This document shows, piece after piece, positions 1 through 5,507 of a stretch of 5,552 nt of DNA. The stretch covers positions 1 through 5,552 of the forward strand of contig JARBTY010000200.1 of assembly GCA_029239935.1 (NCBI GenBank). Direction: 5' to 3'. The translations under genes and the position numbers were made by a program. Origin of the DNA: Clostridia bacterium (GTDB lineage: Bacteria; Bacillota_A; Clostridia; Lachnospirales; Cellulosilyticaceae). The first letter of the stretch is position 1, and every line of letters begins with the position of its first letter. Under the pieces are notes generated by a model. That model was not told the DNA's origin and ran no database searches. It saw only the letters and a list, made by a program, of their open reading frames with translations.

Positions 1-7
1 TAACCAG

Positions 8-12
8 CCTCC
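8..12 (-). promoter_or_regulatory. Probable ribosome binding site of a gene just beyond the left edge
   Basis: On the minus strand the last bases of the window read GGAGG followed by CTGGTTA. A start codon right after base 1 would have an ideal spacing of about 7 bases. An ATG at 14 to 12 is also possible, with AGGA at 25 to 22 as its ribosome binding site, giving Met-Glu-Ala-Gly before the edge. I cannot decide between them without the flanking sequence. Confidence 0.45.
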
Positions 13-24
13 ATATCCTTTTCC

Positions 25-34
25 TACATCTGTA
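25..34 (-). promoter_or_regulatory. TACA-GA-TGTA dyad, BlaI/MecI/CopY-like operator candidate
   Basis: The sequence holds a perfect 4+4 dyad, TACA and TGTA around a 2-base centre. It starts about 2 to 3 bases after the predicted transcription start of the promoter at 43 to 70. TACAnnTGTA is the known core of operators bound by penicillinase-type repressors (BlaI, MecI) and copper repressors (CopY), which often lie at or just after the -10 region of autoregulated promoters. Outside the core the dyad symmetry is weak. The assignment is an inference from motif plus position, since no repressor gene is visible here. Confidence 0.4.
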
Positions 35-42
35 ATAGTTGT

Positions 43-70
43 ATTATAACATGCCCTTTAGACTTGTCAA
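43..70 (-). promoter_or_regulatory. Consensus sigma-A promoter firing out of the left edge
   Basis: On the minus strand the -35 box TTGACA (70 to 65) and the -10 box TATAAT (48 to 43) are both perfect matches, with a 16-base spacer, one base shorter than optimal. Transcription should start near base 36, giving a short leader of about 35 bases before the predicted start codon of the next gene. It lies after the oxidoreductase gene, so it defines a new transcription unit to the left. Confidence 0.8.
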
Positions 71-75
71 GAATG

Positions 76-117
76 CGGTAAAATAAGAGTTAAAAGCAAT
101 GCCCCTTTATTTTGCCG
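76..117 (-). repeat. Inverted repeat after the oxidoreductase gene, possible weak terminator
   Basis: Two 11-base arms face each other: CGGTAAAATAA (76 to 86) and TTATTTTGCCG (107 to 117), with a 20-base loop. Read as plus-strand RNA all positions pair, with one G-U. Read as minus-strand RNA, the direction of the upstream gene, one C-A mismatch remains. There is no clean U tract behind either arm, but the 3' arm of the minus-strand copy is itself U-rich. The repeat sits 7 bases after the oxidoreductase stop and just before the next promoter, where a transcription terminator would be expected. Confidence 0.4.
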
Positions 118-123
118 TTTGAC

Positions 124-1341
124 TTAGTTATCAAATCGGTCCACCCTAAATAATTGTAAATGCTCATCCTCTTCACCTTTATAAAGATTACTTAGCATCA
201 TACCTCCCAAAATAGCAAACAAAATGCCATTTGCTCCATATCCTAAGCAATACCACAGATGTTTATGTGCTGGGTCTTGACCTATAAATCCTAAATTATC
301 TTGTGTAGAAGCAAAAGCCCCGCAATACCCATAATCCATTTCAACAGCTTGTATATTAGGAAACATATTTTTCACTCTTTGCTCCAGTACCTTATATTTT
401 TGCTGTGCTGTTTTTTCATCAAATATACCCGGTTCAAAAGGAATATCTTCCCCTCCTGCTAGAATTCTATTCTCATGAGTCGTCCTGAAATAATTGTAGG
501 TTTCCTCATTATCTCTAATCAGTACTTGGTTAAACCATCCCTCAAAACTACTAACTGGTTTTGTAGCAATATTATACGTTACAGTCTTTATCCCAAAGCT
601 TCTCTTAGTGAATCGATCTGTGTTATATCCCGTAGCAACAATAACCTTTTTTCCTTTTAGTTTATAACCATAACTTGTCAAAACTTCTACTTTTTCAGGT
701 AAATAGGTGATGTCTACAGCTTCCGTATTCTCATATACCCTAAGCCCTGCTTTGCAGCCTACCTCTAACAATTGGTGAGTGTATTGATAAGGGTCTAGCT
801 GGGCACCGCCTTTTTTGCCATACACGCCAGCCTTCATATCAAAACTAAAAGGGTTATTCTCCTCCGTTAACAGCTCTACATCTATTCCCGCTTGTTTCCT
901 GATAAGGTATTCTTGTTCCATCTGCGCCGCTTCTATTTTCTTTGCGGTGTATAACAGTGTATCTTTTCTTTCATACCTACATTTATTTCCATTTTTATCA
1001 ATAAATTTCTGAATTTCTTCTAGTGCTTTTAATCCTAATTTATAAGATTGTATGATGTTTTCTAAAGAAGTATAGGCTTCTAGCTCTCTGGCAGTACTAT
1101 CCAGCTCATACTGCAAAAGTGCTGTAGTAATGCCTGTACTTCCATAAGCAATGCGCTCCTTTTCTATAATAATTGAAGGTATATTGGCTTTTGTGAAATA
1201 ATACCCCAAAATACTCCCCGTTACTCCCCCGCCTATAATAATAACCTCTGTTTCCGTATCCTCAGTAAGATAGTCATATTGTTTGTATCCCCTATTAATG
1301 TCCGTAAACATAGGTTTTCCCTGTACATACTGTAGATTCAT
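124..1341 (-). CDS. FAD-dependent oxidoreductase, DAO family
   Basis: This is a soluble flavoenzyme of the D-amino-acid oxidase (DAO) superfamily, 405 aa. Its members oxidise amines or amino acids; the substrate here is unknown. The N-terminal Rossmann fold shows GGGVTG at 37-42 and the ribose-binding acidic residue E60 at the end of the second strand. It is followed by GSTGITTALLQYELD (67-81), typical of one bacterial subgroup. Further family signatures are LDPYQYT (182-188), VIVATGYN (233-240), RTTHENRILAGGED (286-299) and the C-terminal GYGANG (367-372), which contacts FAD. The length suits a single DAO domain, and the C-terminal Rieske domain seen in some relatives is absent. I see no signal peptide or membrane segment. 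The start at 1341 has AGGAG 8 bases upstream. Another ATG 4 bases earlier is out of frame and gives only a very short peptide. An 85-base gap with two dyads separates it from the gene upstream, so it may have its own promoter, though none is clear. Confidence 0.9.
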   Translation of the reverse strand: MNLQYVQGKPMFTDINRGYKQYDYLTEDTETEVIIIGGGVTGSILGYYFTKANIPSIIIEKERIAYGSTGITTALLQYELDSTARELEAYTSLENIIQSYKLGLKALEEIQKFIDKNGNKCRYERKDTLLYTAKKIEAAQMEQEYLIRKQAGIDVELLTEENNPFSFDMKAGVYGKKGGAQLDPYQYTHQLLEVGCKAGLRVYENTEAVDITYLPEKVEVLTSYGYKLKGKKVIVATGYNTDRFTKRSFGIKTVTYNIATKPVSSFEGWFNQVLIRDNEETYNYFRTTHENRILAGGEDIPFEPGIFDEKTAQQKYKVLEQRVKNMFPNIQAVEMDYGYCGAFASTQDNLGFIGQDPAHKHLWYCLGYGANGILFAILGGMMLSNLYKGEEDEHLQLFRVDRFDN

Positions 1342-1363
1342 TCATTCCACTCCTCTGCATTCA

Positions 1364-1379
1364 CACTAAGCTATTAGTG
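1364..1379 (-). repeat. Small hairpin in the oxidoreductase leader
   Basis: CACTAA and TTAGTG form a perfect 6-base inverted repeat around a 4-base loop. It ends about 10 bases upstream of the AGGAG ribosome binding site of the oxidoreductase gene. It has no U tract and is not a terminator. It could be an operator half-site pair or a small leader hairpin; the sequence alone does not decide. Confidence 0.4.
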
Positions 1380-1396
1380 CATTTCCGTATAGATCA

Positions 1397-1424
1397 ATAG
1401 TTTACACACTATTTGTTAAACTAT
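1397..1424 (-). repeat. 8-base dyad between the unknown gene and the oxidoreductase gene
   Basis: ATAGTTTA (1397-1404) and TAAACTAT (1417-1424) are a perfect inverted repeat with a 12-base spacer. On the minus strand the pairing can extend inward by ACA/TGT with one bulged G. A second, mutually exclusive pairing exists between AATAGT (1396-1401) and ACTATT (1408-1413). The dyad begins 2 bases after the stop codon of the 189-aa protein. It lacks a U tract, so it is not a classical terminator. I found no convincing -35/-10 pair here. Confidence 0.5.
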
Positions 1425-1426
1425 AC

Positions 1427-1996
1427 CTATCCTCTATTGCAGCGCAGATCATAAAAGTACTGAACAATGGGATGCTTCATCCTTATGTCTTCCTTCATAT
1501 TTAAAAGTCGTTTTTTCCCAACACGCCTGTCTACCAAAGCAAAAATATTTAATAAAATATCTTCGCTTTCAAGACTTTTCTCTATAGAATCTGATAAAAA
1601 GGTATTGGCCGCAGCATAGAAATCAGACTTGTTTAAAACTGCTTGGGCCGCCAGCATTTCTTTTGCATAAAGAGATATCTTCCGGTTCCTGGCCATCACG
1701 GCCAGACGTTCCTCTGGAATTTTCCCAAAGCTGTCTTTTCTCACCGCTTCAATGTCCTCCTCGCTGACTGGAATCTGAATCTGCGGATCATTTTTCATAT
1801 CCTGCTCTGTCTGATACCACTTAATCATGGTTGTTACATCGCTCATATTAAAGACTTCCTTTTTGTCTACCGTTATATAAGATCGTCCTTTTTTATCCGG
1901 CAGATAGCGGTATCCCGTGGCCCGGTATTCTACTATACCCACCAGTGCTGGACACAGGAAACTCTCTAAATTTTGTTTCATTTTACTCCAGATCAT
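1427..1996 (-). CDS. Conserved protein of unknown function (SF0329-like), in the tyrS operon
   Basis: This 189-aa soluble protein has no signal peptide, membrane segment or catalytic motif that I can recognise. The N-terminal part is rich in conserved-looking residues: WSK at 3-5, VEYRATGYR at 22-30, then D34 and the stretch YITVDKKEVFNMSD (40-53). The rest (from about 78) looks helical and charged, ending in KHPIVQYFYDLR (174-185). From memory it resembles the family that databases call SF0329; I could not check this. Relatives are sometimes labelled as peptide synthetases, which nothing here supports. The start at 1996 has AAGGAG 6 bases upstream. The tyrS stop lies 23 bases before it with no terminator between, so it is probably co-transcribed from the T-box promoter. 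My hand count gives about 41% GC over the gene, and 53% in one 60-base line. Sample lines of the neighbouring genes gave 17 to 37%. Confidence 0.8.
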   Translation of the reverse strand: MIWSKMKQNLESFLCPALVGIVEYRATGYRYLPDKKGRSYITVDKKEVFNMSDVTTMIKWYQTEQDMKNDPQIQIPVSEEDIEAVRKDSFGKIPEERLAVMARNRKISLYAKEMLAAQAVLNKSDFYAAANTFLSDSIEKSLESEDILLNIFALVDRRVGKKRLLNMKEDIRMKHPIVQYFYDLRCNRG

Positions 1997-2019
1997 GTGT
2001 CTCTCCTTTTCGATATTTT

Positions 2020-3261
2020 TTATAGATTATTCTGTATACCGTTAGTCTGTTCTTTTATAAATCTTATAAAACGTTTCTTCCCGATTTTTATGACATCTTT
2101 TTCCTTAATGACTCTCTCCATGTCATCTGTTGTCAGTTTTTCACCATTTAACTGAATACCATTTTGGTTAACTAATCGCATAAACTCATTTTTGCTTTTT
2201 ATAAAATCCATTTGTATCAGTTGTGACATCATATCACTTAATTTTTCTTTTCCAATCTCAATAAAAAACTCTGGAATATCATCAGGAATGGCTTTTTTCC
2301 CGAATGCCAAATCATAATAGTCCACCGCTTTCTCTGTATCCTCCACTGTATGGTAAAGGGCTGTTATGATTTTTGCTAAACGGTATTTAATATCCCGTGG
2401 ATTTGTATTTTCCTCTAGTTCTGCTTTTATTTTATCGATTGCATCCGGATGCTCATCAGTAGTAAGTTCAAAATACTTGATAATAAGTCTGTCCGGAACT
2501 TCCATAACCTTTTTAAACATCACCTCTGCAGGTTCACTGACACCAATATAGTTGCCAAGGCTTTTGCTCATTTTTTCCAAACCATCTAAACCTTCAAGAA
2601 TAGGCATAAAAAGAGCAATCTGCTGTTCTTGACACAGGTTTTTTTGAAGCGTTCTGCCCATCAAAACGTTGAAAGTTTGATCAGTGCCTCCAAGTTCAAT
2701 ATCTGCTTTTAGCTCGACAGAATCATAGGCCTGCATCAGCGGATAGAAAAATTCATGTACACCAATAGGACTCTGATTTTGATACCTTTTCTGAAAATCA
2801 TCTCGTTCTAAAATTCTAGCAACGGTAGTAGTAGCAGCAAGCTTAATAACCTCTTCAAAAGTAAGCTTAGAAAGCCATTCACTATTAAAGCGTACTTCTG
2901 TTTTGGTCCTATCAAGTACTTTAAATATCTGTTCACAATAGGTTTTGGCATTTTCCTTGACCTTGTCATCTGTCAGTGGCACCCTTCCCTTGGATTTTCC
3001 AGTAGGATCTCCAATTTTCCCTGTGAAGTCCCCGATAACAATCACAACGTGGTGTCCTAAATCCTGCATCTGTTTGATCTTACGTAGTACAACCGCATGC
3101 CCTAGATGAATATCTGGTGCTGAAGGATCAAGTCCTAATTTAATGGTCAGTGGTTTGTCTTGTTTAAAGGATTTTTGAAGTTTTGACAGGAGCTCTTCTT
3201 CATTTACAAGGGTATGTACCCCTTTACAGATAATCTTGAATTGTTCCTCCGGTATTAACAT
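2020..3261 (-). CDS. tyrS: Tyrosyl-tRNA synthetase (TyrZ-type)
   Basis: It charges tRNA-Tyr with tyrosine in two steps through tyrosyl-adenylate, and acts in the cytoplasm as a dimer, as is known for class I TyrRS. Numbered from the start I prefer, the class I signature is HLGH (52-55), followed by GDFTGKIGDPTGKS (77-90). QAYDSVEL (177-184) and GGTDQTFN (191-198) line the tyrosine pocket, and KMSKS (230-234) is the ATP loop. A C-terminal S4-type RNA-binding domain covers about 346-402. The length of 413 aa fits the shorter TyrZ-like branch. An in-frame ATG at 3270 directly abuts the ribosome binding site AGGGAG (3276-3271) with no spacer. The ATG at 3261 has 9 bases of spacing and gives the usual Met-x-x-Pro-Glu-Glu-Gln beginning, so I choose 3261. 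Expression is controlled by the tyrosine T-box upstream, and the 189-aa unknown gene follows in the same operon. Confidence 0.97.
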   Translation of the reverse strand: MLIPEEQFKIICKGVHTLVNEEELLSKLQKSFKQDKPLTIKLGLDPSAPDIHLGHAVVLRKIKQMQDLGHHVVIVIGDFTGKIGDPTGKSKGRVPLTDDKVKENAKTYCEQIFKVLDRTKTEVRFNSEWLSKLTFEEVIKLAATTTVARILERDDFQKRYQNQSPIGVHEFFYPLMQAYDSVELKADIELGGTDQTFNVLMGRTLQKNLCQEQQIALFMPILEGLDGLEKMSKSLGNYIGVSEPAEVMFKKVMEVPDRLIIKYFELTTDEHPDAIDKIKAELEENTNPRDIKYRLAKIITALYHTVEDTEKAVDYYDLAFGKKAIPDDIPEFFIEIGKEKLSDMMSQLIQMDFIKSKNEFMRLVNQNGIQLNGEKLTTDDMERVIKEKDVIKIGKKRFIRFIKEQTNGIQNNL

Positions 3262-3329
3262 ATTTAACATCTCCCTGAAATATTATTTTCAATATTTGCA
3301 AGGTCTATAAGAAGGCAAAAGCAGACAAT

Positions 3330-3364
3330 AAAAAAACTCGTCCTCTTGTTTTCAAAAGGACGAG
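3330..3364 (-). terminator. T-box intrinsic terminator of tyrS
   Basis: CTCGTCCT (3364-3357) pairs perfectly with AGGACGAG (3344-3337) over a 12-base loop and is followed by seven Ts (3336-3330). This is the default structure when tRNA-Tyr is charged. Its 5' arm is shared with the antiterminator, so the two exclude each other. It may also end read-through transcripts from the transporter operon upstream. Confidence 0.96.
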
Positions 3365-3387
3365 ACGACATCTCGTGTTACCACCTT
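3356..3387 (-). promoter_or_regulatory. T-box antiterminator element
   Basis: The conserved T-box sequence AAGGTGGTAACACG (3387-3374) pairs with the 5' half of the terminator. AAGG joins CCTT (3359-3356) and ACGAG (3376-3372) joins CTCGT (3364-3360). The 7-base bulge TGGTAAC lies between them. Its UGGU can pair with the ACCA 3' end of uncharged tRNA. The U in the variable position fits the A discriminator base usual for bacterial tRNA-Tyr. Confidence 0.93.
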
Positions 3388-3583
3388 AAGTTCATAAGCA
3401 ACTTCCATTACTTATCTTATCAAGTACATCGCCATAAGGCAAGATACTCTAGCACGATAACGGGTGCAAATCCCCGTCGCAGCCTACTAAGTCAATCTGT
3501 TCGGTGCGAAGCTCCAAGATGTATTCACAATCATTATCCATGTACCTCTCATCACCCGGTAACTTTCTGTTTGGCATCCTGAT

Positions 3584-3606
3584 TGCTACTCATTCTTATC
3601 GTAGCA
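3584..3606 (-). repeat. Hairpin that competes with T-box Stem I
   Basis: TGCTAC (3606-3601) and GTAGCA (3589-3584) are perfect 6-base arms around an 11-base loop. The 3' arm covers three of the four bases of the AGTA part of the specifier loop motif and the first half of the helix above it, so it cannot coexist with the folded specifier domain. It would form first during transcription. Whether it matters in the cell is unknown. Confidence 0.5.
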
Positions 3607-3622
3607 TTTAATTCTTATACTC

Positions 3623-3649
3623 CGAAATGTGATATACCACAAATCTTCG
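3623..3649 (-). other. Extra hairpin in the 5' extension of the tyrS leader
   Basis: About 65 bases lie between the predicted transcription start (near 3667) and Stem I. They can form a hairpin: TGTG/CACA (3641-3638 with 3631-3628), extended inward by a G-U and a U-A pair. It is flanked outside by CGAA/TTCG (3649-3646 with 3626-3623) across an uneven internal loop. It is not part of the usual T-box core and is thermodynamically weak. Confidence 0.3.
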
Positions 3650-3673
3650 TTATGCAGCTATTAAATTAGCAAA

Positions 3674-3702
3674 ATTATAACGTATAACTTATAACAAGTC
3701 AA
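3674..3702 (-). promoter_or_regulatory. Sigma-A promoter of the T-box/tyrS operon
   Basis: The -35 box TTGACT (3702-3697) and the perfect -10 box TATAAT (3679-3674) are 17 bases apart, which is optimal. Transcription should begin near 3667, giving a leader of about 400 bases before the tyrS start. The -35 box lies 25 bases after the stop of the regulator gene upstream. Confidence 0.88.
3675..3695 (-). repeat. Three tandem heptamers in the tyrS promoter spacer
   Basis: Read on the minus strand, GTTATAA, GTTATAC and GTTATAA stand directly one after another. They fill the spacer after the first base behind the -35 box, and the last copy supplies most of the -10 box. It may be simple AT-rich drift or an A/T-tract that eases melting. 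Confidence 0.6.
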
Positions 3703-3725
3703 TGATTTTATAAATTGGGCTGATA

Positions 3726-3754
3726 TTTTATGATCTCATGATAAATTCATAAAA
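3726..3754 (-). repeat. AT-rich inverted repeat across the regulator stop codon
   Basis: TTTTATGA (3726-3733) and TCATAAAA (3747-3754) are perfect 8-base arms with a 13-base spacer. The TAA stop of the regulator gene (3730-3728) lies inside the left arm. The helix would be weak and has no following U tract, so it is at best a poor terminator or a 3'-end stabilising hairpin for the transporter operon. Confidence 0.45.
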
Positions 3755-4687
3755 CCGATAAGGCATGTAGTCGATTGCATCATTAACCATATTATAAAAT
3801 ATATAATTGCCTTGTCTTTTCTTTTCAATTATTCCTGCGTTATTTAAAAGCTTTAAGTGTTTTGATATACCTGCTTCTGTTAATCTCAGCCTAATTGCCA
3901 GTCCTTGAGTCGTGTTAGGTTTCTTTCTTATTTCATAAAGTATCTTCAGACGCGTCTCATCGCCAAGTGCCTTAAATAAATTAACCAAATCAGCGGGTAC
4001 TTTTTCTTTCTTTTCTTCCACTTCTACTAGCATTGTTAAATATAAAATCCCTTTTTCCTCATACATTAAAAGATGCGGACTCATGAAGCTACTTGCTGTA
4101 ATTACAATCTTGCTGAGCTCACTAATGCTAAAATGATGTTCTTTATTTTTATAAAAAATGATTTCTTTTCCGTCGGATTTGATTCTTTCATGGAACTTAT
4201 TAATTCTATTAAGAAGTCCTTCTTTCATGCATGCCGTAATTTCCTTTTTTATGACACGACTAAGAAAAGGCTGCAGAAAATTAATTTCATTTATAAATAC
4301 CATCTGATAGTACGCTTTCATAACTTTTATAATATATGTTTTCTGATTTTTATCAATACTTTTGCTATATAGTTTGAAAATTTTATTCCATTTGTACAGA
4401 TTAGCCGTTTCAAGTTCTACCAGTGCATCTAAAATACTAAGTTCCATATAAGGAGAGATTACAGCAAAATCCATTATAATAAGCCATTCATTTGTTAAGA
4501 ATTTTAAATCCCTAATCTCTTCAATAAGCTTTGCCGATGTTTTTTCCGATAATGTTTCCATCCATCTCATTCTATCCAAATGATGCTCTGGATTGGATAT
4601 CACATGCATAGAAGCAATCATCTCAAATAGGGGGGAAAATATAAATTCTCCTTTTATAGTTTCATTGTAGCAAAACCCAATATTCAT
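3728..4687 (-). CDS. ArsR-like winged-helix regulator with long N-terminal domain (DUF5937-like)
   Basis: This 319-aa protein is probably a DNA-binding transcriptional regulator of the transporter operon it closes. The C-terminal winged helix (about 233-300) has the ArsR-family opening ALGDETRLKIL (240-250), the recognition helix around AGISKHLKLL (272-281), and the wing IIEKKRQGNYIFYNM (286-300). The cysteine metal site of classical ArsR/SmtB sensors is missing from the DNA-binding helix, so metal sensing there is unlikely. The N-terminal 230 residues, with FSPLFEMIASMHVISNPEHH (17-36), resemble the DUF5937 domain that often precedes such winged helices. This is recalled from memory; its ligand is unknown. 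The start at 4687 has AGGAG 6 bases upstream, and this site includes the TAG stop of the permease gene, so translation is probably coupled. The gene is very AT-rich in places (17% GC in the line at 4321). Confidence 0.88.
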   Translation of the reverse strand: MNIGFCYNETIKGEFIFSPLFEMIASMHVISNPEHHLDRMRWMETLSEKTSAKLIEEIRDLKFLTNEWLIIMDFAVISPYMELSILDALVELETANLYKWNKIFKLYSKSIDKNQKTYIIKVMKAYYQMVFINEINFLQPFLSRVIKKEITACMKEGLLNRINKFHERIKSDGKEIIFYKNKEHHFSISELSKIVITASSFMSPHLLMYEEKGILYLTMLVEVEEKKEKVPADLVNLFKALGDETRLKILYEIRKKPNTTQGLAIRLRLTEAGISKHLKLLNNAGIIEKKRQGNYIFYNMVNDAIDYMPYRFYEFIMRS

Positions 4688-4696
4688 ATTCTTCTC

Positions 4697-5506
4697 CTAA
4701 AATAGCGTTATGTTCCCTGTAATACGCATATGCCTTTCGACAATTTTAATAATGACCATAGTAGATGTGAGTAATACAGCTATTATGAGAATAGCTAAAA
4801 GAATAAAGCCATGTATATCATATAATGAACTCCCTATCAGTACCACTCTTCTGACTGCATCAATTACATATGTTAAAGGAAATAGTAGACTAACCACTTT
4901 TGCCCATAATGGAAATAAAAAGGTCGGTACTTTTACACCAGAAAAAATTTCCATCGGCTCTTCTAGAATTGTAAACAAAAAATCTGTATCCCTCGAAAAT
5001 AAAAAAAGCGCGTTTAGAAACATTCCCCAAACTACAGCCATTACTATCATAATTGTCACTACAACCATGCATGGTATAACCTGCATATAGATTACTCTAC
5101 TCTTCATCACCAGTATAGAAATCGTAAATATAATCATTACAATCACACTTTCAAACAATGAAGAAACCGCATTACCAAGTAATACTGCTGCTCTATTGGC
5201 AGGTGAAAGATAAATCAGTTCAAGGGTCTGGCTGATTCTCTCAAAAGAAAAATGCCACGCCGACTGAACTAAAGCTCTAAAGAAGCTCATACACATATAA
5301 CCTAATAATAAATATACTATCATATTTTCCGATGTAATGTAAGCTATCTTACTTTTTGTAAGATTAAACGACTTAAAACTGTAGTAGGTCGTGGTAAAAT
5401 TTAAAAAAGGCCACAAAAACAAGGATATGTATATTGTCTTACTATAAAAATAATTTCTGTGCTGTTTATTAATTTCAGCTACAAATGTTTTTAAAAATGC
5501 AGTCAC
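4697..5506 (-). CDS. ABC-2 type transporter permease
   Basis: This 269-aa integral membrane protein is the channel subunit of an ATP-driven exporter. It shows about six hydrophobic segments, near 25-40, 62-80, 111-135, 143-170, 200-225 and 232-255. Family features include the short amphipathic stretch SQTLELIYLSPANR (92-105), which corresponds to the ATPase-coupling region before the third segment. They also include FSGVKVPTFLFPLWAKV (188-204) followed by FPLTYVIDAVRR (209-220), typical of drug, polysaccharide and lantibiotic exporters. The substrate cannot be read from it. I place the start at GTG 5506-5504: it has AAAGGAGG 6 bases upstream and follows the ATPase stop by one base. An in-frame ATG at 5545 would add 13 residues lying inside the ATPase gene. 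It is one of three tightly packed genes (ATPase, permease, regulator). Confidence 0.92.
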   Translation of the reverse strand: MTAFLKTFVAEINKQHRNYFYSKTIYISLFLWPFLNFTTTYYSFKSFNLTKSKIAYITSENMIVYLLLGYMCMSFFRALVQSAWHFSFERISQTLELIYLSPANRAAVLLGNAVSSLFESVIVMIIFTISILVMKSRVIYMQVIPCMVVVTIMIVMAVVWGMFLNALFLFSRDTDFLFTILEEPMEIFSGVKVPTFLFPLWAKVVSLLFPLTYVIDAVRRVVLIGSSLYDIHGFILLAILIIAVLLTSTMVIIKIVERHMRITGNITLF

Positions 5507-5507
5507 A

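Larger units (their letters stand above)
3330..3600 (-). promoter_or_regulatory. T-box riboswitch, tyrosine specifier UAC
   Basis: This leader RNA senses uncharged tRNA-Tyr and lets transcription continue into tyrS. Stem I has a basal AAGA/TCTT pairing (3597-3594 with 3519-3516). The specifier loop has AGTA (3590-3587) opposite GAA-UAC-A, so the specifier codon UAC (Tyr) is 3523-3521. Above it is the helix GCAATCA/TGATTGT (3586-3580 with 3533-3527), and TACC/GGTA closes an apical loop GGGTGATGAGA (3557-3547). Stem II pairs TCGCA (3509-3505) with TGCGA (3481-3477) and holds an S-turn GAAC/AGTA. The Stem IIA/B region pairs ACGGG (3477-3473) with CCCGT (3464-3460). Stem III pairs 3448-3438 with 3433-3423, with one mismatch and a TTAT loop. 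The antiterminator and terminator follow. The codon matches the enzyme encoded downstream, which supports both calls. Confidence 0.96.

Noticed and set aside
1397..1424. Intrinsic terminator after the 189-aa gene
   Set aside because: The dyad is AT-rich and is followed by TGATCT rather than a run of Ts.
3262..3270. ATG at 3270 as the tyrS start
   Set aside because: It abuts the AGGGAG site with no spacer. The ATG 9 bases further on has proper spacing and the family's usual N-terminus.
3491..3502. GAACAG as the T-box specifier region
   Set aside because: This GAAC faces AGTA within Stem II as its S-turn. The helix TCGCA/TGCGA closes it, and CAG or AGA would not fit a tyrosine enzyme.
3346..3582. 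Plus-strand reading frame of 78 codons across the tyrS leader
   Set aside because: It lies over the T-box structures and its apparent coding follows from them. It has no convincing ribosome binding site and no recognisable protein.
4890..5072. Minus-strand 60-codon frame inside the permease gene
   Set aside because: It overlaps the permease in another frame and has no family likeness.
4710..5090. Plus-strand reading frame of 126 codons opposite the permease gene
   Set aside because: It is antisense to a well-supported membrane protein, with composition explained by the complement of hydrophobic codons. The other plus-strand frames opposite the genes were dropped for the same reason.
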